Positions 36,464 through 44,428 of a DNA stretch of 64,000 bases are shown in pieces (the stretch's first letter is position 1; each line of letters starts with the position of its first letter). Source of the DNA: Bog-950 sp046329515 (GTDB lineage: Bacteria; Bacteroidota; Bacteroidia; Chitinophagales; LD1); the NCBI GenBank assembly GCA_046329515.1, contig JAXLUM010000001.1, positions 1,612,001 through 1,676,000 of the forward strand. Reading direction: 5' to 3'. Both the position numbers and the translations under genes were made by a program. The notes under the pieces were generated by a model, which searched no databases, was not told the DNA's origin, and saw nothing but the letters and a program-made list of their open reading frames with translations.

Positions 36464-36481
36464 ATGACAATATCATGACAA
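36464..36481 (-). promoter_or_regulatory. PHO-box-like direct repeat upstream of the TonB receptor gene
   Basis: Two heptamers ATGACAA (plus strand; TTGTCAT on the minus strand) at 36464-36470 and 36475-36481 have the same 11-bp period as the site at 35082-35099. The repeat ends 50 bases before the start codon and about 30 bases before a -7-like TAACTTTA (36511-36518). A further CTGTCAT half-site on the plus strand lies at 36430-36436. Confidence 0.55.
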
Positions 36482-36531
36482 TTCTCACATATTAACGGAC
36501 TGAATAGCAGTAACTTTACGCCGTTATTTTC

Positions 36532-38817
36532 ATGATTGCAGCGATTAGAAAATATTGGTGTTTGCTATTGGTGTTTTTAGTGTTTTGCCAGCCACAGGTT
36601 TTACTGGCTGCTGAGCCGGATAATTCAGCAATAAAAGTGGTGCGTGAAGATAACGGGCAGCCTTTACAGGATGCTATTGTGCACCTTGTTCCTTTAAACG
36701 CGCAGAACCAAAAAGCAAAATTTACAGCAGGGCTTACCGATGCTTTTGGTAATTTCTTTTTCAACTTTTCTGATCCTTCGGTTGTGCGTATTTCCTTTTT
36801 GGGTTTTGCTACCATAACCGATACCATTTACACACCCGATACACGCACTTACTTTATAAAACCCGTGGTGCAGAACATGGCTGATGTGGTGGTTACGGGA
36901 CAGTATGCGCCTAACAGCACGAAGAAATCAGTTTACCAGGTTAAGGTAATTACGGCCGACCAACTGAAAGCCAAAGGCGCCAACAACCTGCGCGAGGCTT
37001 TGCAAAATGAATTGAATATTGATTTAGGACAGGACGCTGTGTTTGGCAGCAGCCTTGGTATTAACGGTATATCGGGCGAAGGCGTAAAAATTATGGTGGA
37101 TGGTGTGCCCATTGTTGGCCGCCTTGATGGTAAGCTTGACCTGAGCCAGATAAACACCAACAACATTGAGCGAATTGAAATTGTAGAGGGCCCGCTTTCC
37201 GTAATATACGGCAGCGATGCTATGGGCGGTGTGATAAACGTGATTACGAAGGCTTTTCAGAAAGAGAAAGTGAACCTTAATTTAAAGGGTTACTATGAAA
37301 CGGTTGGCCAATACAATGTTGAAGTAAACGGTGGTTTTGCGTTTAAGAAGAACCAAATTTACCTGAGCGCAGGCCGCAACTTTTTTGATGGTTTTACCAC
37401 GCTGGATAGTGTAAAGCGCTACCAGGAATGGAAACCGCGCGAGCAGTATTTTGCAGATGCTAAGTATATATATACCGGCAACCGTTTTCGTGTAAGCGTG
37501 TTGGGCTCTTTCTTTCGTGAACTGATGCTGGACAGAAGCGCCCCGCACCAGGCATTGAATTACGATAACGGCGACACCAGCTTAACTTACATTGGTAATG
37601 ATTACCACTACTTGACTTACCGTCCGCGCGCTTCGGCTTCGTTTATGTACCGCTTTAGTGATAATAACCAGTTGGATGTGTTGTTGGCTTACTCCGGTTT
37701 TGTACGCTTTACCAACCGCTATGTAAAGAACCTTGTTACGCTGCAGGAACATTTAGTGCCCAGCGATGTTGAACAGGATACGGCTTATTATCACCAGATA
37801 TTGTTCAGGCCAACGTATACCTTTCCAGTATGGAAAAACAAATTGCAGTTTCAATTTGGCGGTGAGGTGAATAAGGAATTTATCATTCAACACCGCATTG
37901 ATAAAGGCAGGCAGGATATGAGCGATTTTGCTTTTTTCGGCAGTGTTAAGTTGACCCCGGTTGAAGGGTTCGATATACAGCCGGCTGTGCGCATTATTTA
38001 TAACACGCGCTTCCCTGCACCACTTGTGCCAAGTATAAACTTTAAGTATAACCACAAGAATATTGCTGTTGCGCGTTTATCGTATGGCCGTGGATTCAGG
38101 GCGCCATCGCTTAAGGAAATGTACCTTGATTTCTATAACAGCGACCACAACATTAAAGGCAACCCTGACTTAAAAGCAGAAACCAGCCACTGCGTTAATG
38201 GCAATGTGGAATACACGCAGCCGATTGGCCATCACAGTATTGGTTTTAATGTATCGGGCTTTTTTAACTACATCACCAACAAAATTGATTTGGTGCAGGT
38301 GTTTTCGCCAACCTCCACCCTTAAATTTCAGTACTTTAATATTAAGAAATACATGACCTACGGAGCAAACGCAACCGTTACCTATAAATGGGAGCGTTTA
38401 ATGCTAAGTGCATCGGGTATGTTTACCAATTACAATTTAAGCAACACCAATTCAGGCAGCGATAAGGTGAGCATGTTTAGCCCGGATGTAAACGCCAATG
38501 CCACCTATACCATACCTAAGGCGGAGATAAGTGTAAACGTAACGTATAAGTACAATGGGGTTAAGCCCTTGTTTAGCGTTAACAGCCAGGTGCAGGCCGG
38601 CACGCGTGCCGCTTACCACATGATAGATGTATCGCTATCGCGCAGTTTTTGGAAGGATAGGATACAGCTAACTATTGGCGGTAAAAACCTTGCCGGTGTA
38701 AGAAACGTAAGCACCGAGAACGTAAGCGTTGTGGGACACAGCACTAACCCTAATTATGTAAACATTGGTTGGGGCCGAACATTTTTTACTTCTTTAATTC
38801 TGCATTTTGCCCGATAG
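36532..38817 (+). CDS. HmuR-like TonB-dependent outer-membrane receptor
   Basis: This 761-residue protein has a signal peptide (ending LLAAEP), a carboxypeptidase-regulatory-like domain (about 32-105) and a plug with VRVMVDGVPI-type sequence GVKIMVDGVPIVGRLDGKLDL and YGSDAMGGVINVIT. The barrel ends SLILHFAR. In the barrel it carries FRAP (522-525), His539 and NPDL (544-547). This FRAP/NPDL pair with a His between is the signature of heme receptors, and the distance between the two motifs is the one I recall for HmuR of Porphyromonas gingivalis. It lies between two HmuY-like genes; the stop is one base before the next ATG. Confidence 0.88.
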   Translation: MIAAIRKYWCLLLVFLVFCQPQVLLAAEPDNSAIKVVREDNGQPLQDAIVHLVPLNAQNQKAKFTAGLTDAFGNFFFNFSDPSVVRISFLGFATITDTIYTPDTRTYFIKPVVQNMADVVVTGQYAPNSTKKSVYQVKVITADQLKAKGANNLREALQNELNIDLGQDAVFGSSLGINGISGEGVKIMVDGVPIVGRLDGKLDLSQINTNNIERIEIVEGPLSVIYGSDAMGGVINVITKAFQKEKVNLNLKGYYETVGQYNVEVNGGFAFKKNQIYLSAGRNFFDGFTTLDSVKRYQEWKPREQYFADAKYIYTGNRFRVSVLGSFFRELMLDRSAPHQALNYDNGDTSLTYIGNDYHYLTYRPRASASFMYRFSDNNQLDVLLAYSGFVRFTNRYVKNLVTLQEHLVPSDVEQDTAYYHQILFRPTYTFPVWKNKLQFQFGGEVNKEFIIQHRIDKGRQDMSDFAFFGSVKLTPVEGFDIQPAVRIIYNTRFPAPLVPSINFKYNHKNIAVARLSYGRGFRAPSLKEMYLDFYNSDHNIKGNPDLKAETSHCVNGNVEYTQPIGHHSIGFNVSGFFNYITNKIDLVQVFSPTSTLKFQYFNIKKYMTYGANATVTYKWERLMLSASGMFTNYNLSNTNSGSDKVSMFSPDVNANATYTIPKAEISVNVTYKYNGVKPLFSVNSQVQAGTRAAYHMIDVSLSRSFWKDRIQLTIGGKNLAGVRNVSTENVSVVGHSTNPNYVNIGWGRTFFTSLILHFAR

Positions 38818-38818
38818 T

Positions 38819-39853
38819 ATGAAACAGTATAACAAACATACCATTACCATACCGCGCCTTTTACAGGCAGTGGTGTTGTGTGTATTTGTGTTGGGCTTAA
38901 GCAGTTGTTTTAAAGAGAAGGCTATTGCACCGCCCAATAACCAGGGTATAGGGCAAACTTTTGTAGTGCCAATGGGCCCCGATTATAACGACCAGTTTTT
39001 TTACAGCCTTGAAAGCAACAGCATTTTAAGCCAAAACAGCCGTTTGGCGTACGACCTGTTGTTTGAATGCAAGGAGGGGAGCTATTACGTTTGGTTAAAC
39101 ACCGCCAAGTTTATGAGTGTTACCAAAACCAATGAAACAGATTTAAACGCTGTAACCCCGGCGGATACCCTTGGCGCTAACTGGAAATACGAGTTAGGAG
39201 AATTTAGCGCTGATAGCAATGCCATGGGTAAGTGGTGGTTGCCACAAGGTGGCTTACCGATTAGTGAAGGAAAGGTGTATGTGATAAACCTGGGCTACGA
39301 TAACCTGCAAAACCCGCTAGGTTGTATTAAGCTGAAAATGGGTGATTTCAACGGAACCTCGTATAGCCTTAGTTATGAACGGCTGGATAATGATACCAGT
39401 GTAAAGACCTGCCTTATTACAAAGGATAATACCCATAACTACGCCTATTTTACGTTTAGCGGTTCGGGCTCTGTGGTAAATAATATTGAGCCGGATAAGG
39501 GTAGTTGGGACTTTTGCTTTACGCGCTATTCGGTAGTGTTTTATGACCCGTACTACCTGCCTTATGAAGTAACGGGGGCTTTACAAAATCCATCAAGAGT
39601 AACGGCTTATATGGACTCCACCGTAAATTTTGACAGCGTGGATATAAGCGACTTTGACATAAACCGCCTTAAAACCCAGAGAGATGCAGTGGGTTACGAT
39701 TGGAAGCGTTACGAATTAGGTGTTTATACCCCTAAAACCTGGTACTGCTACTTTGTTAAGGTAGATGATGATAAATTCTACAAACTGCGCTTTTTAGACT
39801 TCAATAAGGATGGTGTAAAGGGCTATCCTACCTTCGAGTTTTTCCGTTTGTAA
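38819..39853 (+). CDS. HmuY-family lipoprotein
   Basis: The protein has 344 residues from the ATG at 38819 (a TTG at 38807 is in frame but overlaps the receptor gene). It has a lipoprotein signal with lipobox LSSC. HmuY features are clear: SRLAYDLLFECKEGSYYVWLNT, GSWDFCFTRYSVVF, VGYDWKRYELGVY, and the typical C-terminal end YKLRFLDFNKDGVKGYPTFEFFRL (split: FLDFNKDG, KGYPTFEFF). It follows the receptor gene with a one-base gap, as hmuY/hmuR are linked in Porphyromonas though in the other order. It should be a surface lipoprotein that captures the ligand for the receptor. The ligand (heme or another) is inferred. Confidence 0.88.
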   Translation: MKQYNKHTITIPRLLQAVVLCVFVLGLSSCFKEKAIAPPNNQGIGQTFVVPMGPDYNDQFFYSLESNSILSQNSRLAYDLLFECKEGSYYVWLNTAKFMSVTKTNETDLNAVTPADTLGANWKYELGEFSADSNAMGKWWLPQGGLPISEGKVYVINLGYDNLQNPLGCIKLKMGDFNGTSYSLSYERLDNDTSVKTCLITKDNTHNYAYFTFSGSGSVVNNIEPDKGSWDFCFTRYSVVFYDPYYLPYEVTGALQNPSRVTAYMDSTVNFDSVDISDFDINRLKTQRDAVGYDWKRYELGVYTPKTWYCYFVKVDDDKFYKLRFLDFNKDGVKGYPTFEFFRL

Positions 39854-40093
39854 GCCTTTAACGGATAACTTACCCTCAGTTTTGCTGTTTTAAGGCATTT
39901 GCCTGTGGATAAAGAAATTTTCCTTGATATATGGGGAATTTTATCTTTATGGGAAACACACACCAAGTCGCGACCAAAAAAATCGGGCTGACTACCCGAT
40001 TAAAAAGCAATGAAACACTAAGCTGCAGTTTGCTTTAAACTGCCGGGCAAGCCGAAAACCGTTAAGAGTAAGCATAACCCAAAACCCTATAAC

Positions 40094-40468
40094 ATGGATC
40101 AAACACCACAATTACCCACAGGAGTGATAGTAGTTTACTTATTAATCGTTATTTTATTAATCGCTTCCATGTGGAAGATTTACACAAAGGCCGGAAAACC
40201 AGGTTGGGCCGCCATTGTGCCTATTTACAACTACGTTGTAATGTTAGATATAGTTGGCAAACCTGTTTGGTGGATTATTTTACTGCTTATTCCGGTGGTT
40301 AATATAATTGTTGCCATTATGGTTATTAACCTGCTTTCCAAATCGTTTGGCAAAGGAGTTGGCTTTACGATAGGTATGATCTTCTTACCTTTCATTTTTA
40401 TACCAATGCTTGCTTTTGGTGATGCACAATACGTTGGCCCTGGTGGCAACGCAGTTGCAGCCGCTTAA
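40094..40468 (+). CDS. Small membrane protein, DUF5684-like
   Basis: This 124-residue protein has three to four hydrophobic helices (about 9-24, 41-60, 60-80 and 92-112). The segment AGKPGWAAIVPIYNYVVMLDI is the recognisable part of a small family annotated DUF5684, whose members are sometimes joined to signal peptidase I. No catalytic motif is present here. It is monocistronic with a clear terminator. The 240-base leader contains an A-flanked hairpin at 39981-40001 and a DnaA-box match at 39904-39912. Confidence 0.8.
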   Translation: MDQTPQLPTGVIVVYLLIVILLIASMWKIYTKAGKPGWAAIVPIYNYVVMLDIVGKPVWWIILLLIPVVNIIVAIMVINLLSKSFGKGVGFTIGMIFLPFIFIPMLAFGDAQYVGPGGNAVAAA

Positions 40469-40490
40469 TGATTTGCAAAAACATAAAAGG

Positions 40491-40518
40491 AGCCCGTGTT
40501 AACTACACGGGCTTTTTT
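40491..40518 (+). terminator. Intrinsic terminator of the DUF5684-like gene
   Basis: A perfect 9-bp stem (AGCCCGTGT / ACACGGGCT) has a 5-base loop and is followed by TTTTTT. Confidence 0.9.
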
Positions 40519-40640
40519 ATTTGGGGTTGTTATTCCTCAAAAGCAGTAGCTCTATAGCACATTATATATGCAGTTAATGGTGATTTAAGGCAGAGCGGTG
40601 GAAGGCACATCCTTTTTTACAACAGTTAGAAAAGGAAAGT

Positions 40641-41513
40641 ATGAGGAAGAGAATGTTACTGGCGGCGGTGATTTTAGCAGGCGCAGCAAATTTAAAAGCA
40701 CAGATTACAGAAGTATCGGGCTTTCAGAATCCTGAAAGTGTTATAGCCCACAAGAAGCATTTGTTTGTATCGAACATGGGTGCCCAATTAGACCCTAAGG
40801 CAAAAGATGGTGATGGGTATATCTCCATGCTATCGCGCGATAGCGGAATTGTAAAACAGGAACGGTATATAACTGGATTAAACTCGCCTAAAGGTATGCT
40901 GGTACGTGGCTGTAAGCTGTTTATTGCCGATGTAGATAGGGTAGTAGCCTACAACATAAAGAACAGAAAAAAAGTGTGGGAGGTTAGCCTTAGCAGCGAA
41001 GGGGTACTATATGCCAACGATATAACCGGCGGTTGCGGTAAAATAATAGTATCGGCTACGGATAAGAACACTATTTATAAGATATGCCGCAGCGGAAAAA
41101 TTAAGAAGATGACAGTGGATGCAGCCCTGCCCGGCGTGAATGGGTTGCAGAAGAAATGTTGCAAGTTATTTGTGGCTAACTATGGCCGCGGCACAGACCC
41201 CGACGGAAGCATTGGCTGGATACACGGAAAGAAATTTGTGGAACTGAAAAACGCCCACGGCATATTTGACGGAATAGGTAAGGTATGCGGTATGCTGGTT
41301 GTCAGCGATTGGGGAAGCACAACGGAAAGCAAAGGCCGGTTGGTTACTTACTACATGCACAAAAAGATAGTGCGCGAGGTTAACCTTGGCAGAAGCATTA
41401 ACGGCCCTGCTGATATTTATATAGATAAGTGCAAGAAGCGTATTTGGATACCTGCAATGCGCGAGAATAAAGTTTTGTCTATTCCACTGAGTAAGATTAA
41501 GGAGAGTAAGTAG
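40641..41513 (+). CDS. Exported beta-propeller protein with Cys-marked blades
   Basis: This 290-residue protein has a signal peptide (1-20, ending NLKAQ). It is a repeated-blade fold like the SMP-30 or NHL propellers: SVIAHKKHLFVSNMG, MLVRGCKLFIADVD, KKCCKLFVANYG, KVCGMLVVSDWG and IDKCKKRIWIP recur every 40-50 residues. In most relatives the position before the strand is Gly or Asp; here it is Cys in several blades, giving seven Cys in a small exported domain. The catalytic acidic residues of gluconolactonase are not evident, so a binding role is as likely as an enzyme. It is monocistronic. Confidence 0.8.
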   Translation: MRKRMLLAAVILAGAANLKAQITEVSGFQNPESVIAHKKHLFVSNMGAQLDPKAKDGDGYISMLSRDSGIVKQERYITGLNSPKGMLVRGCKLFIADVDRVVAYNIKNRKKVWEVSLSSEGVLYANDITGGCGKIIVSATDKNTIYKICRSGKIKKMTVDAALPGVNGLQKKCCKLFVANYGRGTDPDGSIGWIHGKKFVELKNAHGIFDGIGKVCGMLVVSDWGSTTESKGRLVTYYMHKKIVREVNLGRSINGPADIYIDKCKKRIWIPAMRENKVLSIPLSKIKESK

Positions 41514-41533
41514 TTGATGATAGAATAGCAAAT

Positions 41534-41558
41534 GGGGGGTGTAACAGCCCCCTTTTTT
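41534..41558 (+). terminator. Intrinsic terminator of the beta-propeller gene
   Basis: Five G-C pairs (GGGGG / CCCCC) around an 8-base loop are followed by TTTTTT; the T run overlaps the last bases of the convergent recF gene. Confidence 0.8.
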
Positions 41559-42657
41559 ATAAGCGTGCTATATCAATCAGTTCAGGCCGTTCATTCATTT
41601 CATGCAGAATGTGGCCGGCATCGGTATCGGTAAGAAATACCTGCCCGAAATCGGCCCCGGAAATAAGCTGAATGAGCTGACGGCTGCGGTCGGGGTCCAG
41701 TTTATCAAAGATGTCATCAATTAACAGCAAAGGCTTTTTACCCGTGGCGTTTTTAATGAACTGGTATTCCGCAAACTTCAAGGAAATGATGAAGCTCTTT
41801 TGCTGGCCCTGCGAGCCGAACTTCTTGATTTTAATATCGTCCTCGTTATTGGTTTTTGAGGCTATGTAAAACTCCACATCGTCCTTATGTATACCCCATT
41901 CCGTGCGCTGCAGGGCAAGGTCTTTATCCAGCCCTTCTTCCAGTAAAAGGTCTAATGGTTTTTCGTGCAATTGCGATTCATAACGGAAGTTTACTGTATC
42001 TCGCTCTAAGCTAAGTTGGGCGTAGTATTGCTTAAAAATGGGTTGCAGCAGGTTTATGCTTACCCGGCGGGCTTCGTAAATTTTGGTGCCCAGCTCGGCC
42101 AGTTTAAGGTTGTAGCTTTCCAGAAGGGTTTTATCTACCCGCCGTTTTTCGGCAAAATCCTTTAAAGCAGAGTTGCGCTGGGCCAGGTATTTATTGTAAA
42201 GGATGAGGTTTTCGAGGTATTCGCGGTTAACCTGAGAAATGGTGCTATCCAGAAAGCGGCGGCGCTCGTCACTACCACCTAAAATCAGCTGGTTATCATC
42301 GGGGGCTATCATTACCGCCGGGAAGTTGCCTATGTGGTGGCTGAGCTTGCTAAGGGGCACTTCGTTAACGGTAAGGTCCTTTTTACGGCCTGATTGAACT
42401 TTGTAAACCAATTTGAAAACTTCTTGATTTACAGTTAGTTCTCCATCCAGCCTAAAGTATTCCTTTCCGAACATTATGTTTTGCTGGTCGCTGCTGTTGA
42501 AGTAGCTTTTGGTAAGGCAGAGGTAGTAAATAGCATCTAATAAGTTCGTCTTACCCAAGCCGTTATTGCCAATAAAGCAGTTTATCTTCTTGCTAAACTC
42601 AAGAGCCTTTTGGGGGTGGTTTTTAAAATTAAGGACTGCAAGTTTATGGAGAAACAC
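41557..42657 (-). CDS. recF: DNA replication and repair protein RecF
   Basis: This 366-residue ABC-type ATPase helps load RecA at gaps together with RecO and RecR. Walker A is GNNGLGKTN (about 30-38), the ABC signature-like motif is GSQGQQKS, and Walker B is PLLLIDDIFDKLD. A helical coiled segment lies in the middle. The chosen start is GTG at 42657 (MFLHKLAVLNFKNH), the only start that keeps the conserved first strand. It is divergent from pdhA with only 26 bases between the starts, so each promoter must overlap the other gene's 5' region. Confidence 0.95.
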   Translation of the reverse strand: MFLHKLAVLNFKNHPQKALEFSKKINCFIGNNGLGKTNLLDAIYYLCLTKSYFNSSDQQNIMFGKEYFRLDGELTVNQEVFKLVYKVQSGRKKDLTVNEVPLSKLSHHIGNFPAVMIAPDDNQLILGGSDERRRFLDSTISQVNREYLENLILYNKYLAQRNSALKDFAEKRRVDKTLLESYNLKLAELGTKIYEARRVSINLLQPIFKQYYAQLSLERDTVNFRYESQLHEKPLDLLLEEGLDKDLALQRTEWGIHKDDVEFYIASKTNNEDDIKIKKFGSQGQQKSFIISLKFAEYQFIKNATGKKPLLLIDDIFDKLDPDRSRQLIQLISGADFGQVFLTDTDAGHILHEMNERPELIDIARL

Positions 42658-42665
42658 TATTTTTG
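42658..42665 (+). promoter_or_regulatory. -7 box of pdhA in the recF-pdhA gap
   Basis: TATTTTTG is an exact TAnnTTTG element 18 bases before the pdhA ATG, starting at the base after the recF start codon. No clear -33 element is visible at the expected distance. Confidence 0.45.
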
Positions 42666-42683
42666 ACTGCTTTTGAAATAAGG

Positions 42684-43676
42684 ATGGCGGTAAAAGTAAC
42701 TAAAGAGACCTATTTATACTGGTACGAATTGATGCTGCGTTTGCGCAGGTTTGAGGAAAGGGCAGGTATGCTTTACGGACAACAGAAAATCCGTGGTTTC
42801 TGCCATTTATATATTGGCCAAGAGGCTGTTGCTGCCGGAATAATGAGCGGTATGCGGCAGGATGACCGGGTTATTACTGCCTACCGCGACCACGGTTTGG
42901 CCATAGCCAAAGGCATTAGCTGCAATGCTGCCATGGCAGAACTTTACGGTAAAGCCACAGGATGCACCAAGGGTAAAGGAGGCAGTATGCACTTCTTTAG
43001 TAAAGAACACAACTTTTATGGCGGCCACGGTATTGTAGGGGCGCAAATTGGCCTTGGCGCCGGTATTGCCTTTGCTGATAAATACCTTGAAAAGGACAAC
43101 GTAACCATTTGCCTGTTTGGCGATGGCGCTGCCCGCCAGGGTATTTTGCATGAAACCTTTAATATGGCTATGACCTGGAAACTGCCGGTAATTTTTGCGG
43201 TAGAGAACAATGGTTATGCTATGGGCACCTCGGTTGGGCGTTCATCCAACGTTACGAAGATTTCCACATTAGGTGAGGCGTATGATATGCCTTCGGTATC
43301 AGTTGATGCTATGAAATGCGAAACCGTGCATGATGCAGTGGCTGAGGCTACAGAACGCGCACGCACGGGGGGCGGGCCTACCTTTTTGGAGCTGTGCACT
43401 TACCGTTATAAGGGCCATAGCATGAGCGACCCGCAGAAGTACCGCACCAAGGAAGAAGTAGAGGAATATAAGAAGCTGGACCCTATTGAAACTACGGCAG
43501 CCAGCATACTGAAGAAGAAATACGCCACTCAAAAAGAGCTGGATGAAATAAGTGCCCGCATTGATAAAGAAATTGACGAATGCGTGGAGTTTGCTGAGAA
43601 TTCTCCCTACCCGGAGGACAGCGAGTTATACAAGGATATTTACGCTGAGGAGAATTATCCCTTTATGACAGAATAA
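42684..43676 (+). CDS. pdhA: Pyruvate dehydrogenase E1 component, alpha subunit
   Basis: The protein has 330 residues from the ATG at 42684 (an upstream TTG at 42663 is in frame but is inside the -7 box). It is the thiamine-diphosphate binding half of E1, which decarboxylates pyruvate. The ThDP motif GDGAARQGILHETFNMA...N is complete. CHLYIGQEAVAAGI, YRDHGLAIAKG, GKGGSMHFF and the phosphorylation-loop-like region YRYKGHSMSDPQKYR match PDH rather than branched-chain E1. The beta-subunit gene is 3.8 kb downstream on the same strand, not adjacent. Confidence 0.94.
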   Translation: MAVKVTKETYLYWYELMLRLRRFEERAGMLYGQQKIRGFCHLYIGQEAVAAGIMSGMRQDDRVITAYRDHGLAIAKGISCNAAMAELYGKATGCTKGKGGSMHFFSKEHNFYGGHGIVGAQIGLGAGIAFADKYLEKDNVTICLFGDGAARQGILHETFNMAMTWKLPVIFAVENNGYAMGTSVGRSSNVTKISTLGEAYDMPSVSVDAMKCETVHDAVAEATERARTGGGPTFLELCTYRYKGHSMSDPQKYRTKEEVEEYKKLDPIETTAASILKKKYATQKELDEISARIDKEIDECVEFAENSPYPEDSELYKDIYAEENYPFMTE

Positions 43677-43712
43677 TTTTTCTTAAAATCGCACCCTAAT
43701 TTAAAAATACGA

Positions 43713-44396
43713 ATGGCTGAAGAAATTGAAAACGAAGTAACCACCGGTGGTGGCTTTAACTTTGAAACCTTTGTAGAGGAAAAGAAGAAACCTCTGTTAA
43801 TAGGCGGTGGTGTACTGGCTGTAGTGCTGGTAGCGGTAATCTTTATTTTTGCAAAATGGTTACCCGACCGTGAGCTGAAAGCGCAGAATGATATATACAT
43901 GGCGCAGTTCGCTTTTGAAAAAGACTCGTTTAACATTGCGCTAAACGGCGGTAAAACAAGCGATGGTAAGCCATTTAAAGGCTTTTTAGCCGTGGCTAAC
44001 GATTACGGTATGACCCACACTGCAAAGCTGGCTAACCTTTATGCCGGTATTTGTTACCTGAACTTAAAGAAATACCAGGAAGCAGTAACTTGCCTTGAAA
44101 AAGGCAAAGTTAACGACCCTGTTTTAGGCGCTATCCGTTTGAACGACCTTGGCGATGCTAACTCAGAACTGGGTAAAATGGATGATGCTATAAGCTATTA
44201 TGAAAAGGCTGCTGCTTTTTCTGATAACGAGAAGTTTGCCCCGCTGTTTTTATTAAAGGCCGGTATGGCTTACGAAAAGCAGAAGAAACTGGCTGATGCT
44301 AAAAAGACCTACGAAAAAATACGCGACCAATATCCGAACAGCGATGAAGGCCGCGATATAGAAAAATACATTGTTCGTGTTAGCACGGGCTCATAA
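43713..44396 (+). CDS. Membrane-anchored tetratricopeptide repeat protein
   Basis: This 227-residue protein has a short acidic cytoplasmic N terminus, one membrane helix at about 29-50 and a C-terminal periplasmic set of TPR repeats: ANLYAGICYLNLKKYQEAVTC, GDANSELGKMDDAISYYEKA and LKAGMAYEKQKKLADAKKTYE. The layout is like YfgM/BamD-type helper proteins, which assist protein maturation at the membrane. It starts 36 bases after pdhA and is probably co-transcribed. A role in PDH function is not suggested. Confidence 0.82.
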   Translation: MAEEIENEVTTGGGFNFETFVEEKKKPLLIGGGVLAVVLVAVIFIFAKWLPDRELKAQNDIYMAQFAFEKDSFNIALNGGKTSDGKPFKGFLAVANDYGMTHTAKLANLYAGICYLNLKKYQEAVTCLEKGKVNDPVLGAIRLNDLGDANSELGKMDDAISYYEKAAAFSDNEKFAPLFLLKAGMAYEKQKKLADAKKTYEKIRDQYPNSDEGRDIEKYIVRVSTGS

Positions 44397-44402
44397 AACG
44401 GA

Positions 44403-44428
44403 AAGGGAGGTTAAGCCTCCCTTTTTTA
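44403..44428 (+). terminator. Intrinsic terminator of the pdhA-TPR unit
   Basis: An 8-bp stem (AAGGGAGG / CCTCCCTT) with a 5-base loop and TTTTTT; it overlaps the stop of the convergent amine oxidase gene. Confidence 0.85.

Noticed and set aside
39904..39912. Second exact DnaA box as sign of a replication origin
   Set aside because: An isolated 9-mer without a cluster of boxes, AT-rich unwinding region or dnaA/dnaN neighbours.
39981..40001. Hairpin AATCGGG / CCCGATT in the leader of the DUF5684-like gene
   Set aside because: Its T run is on the minus strand, but there is no minus-strand gene for it to terminate, and as a plus-strand attenuator it lacks a T run. Function unclear.
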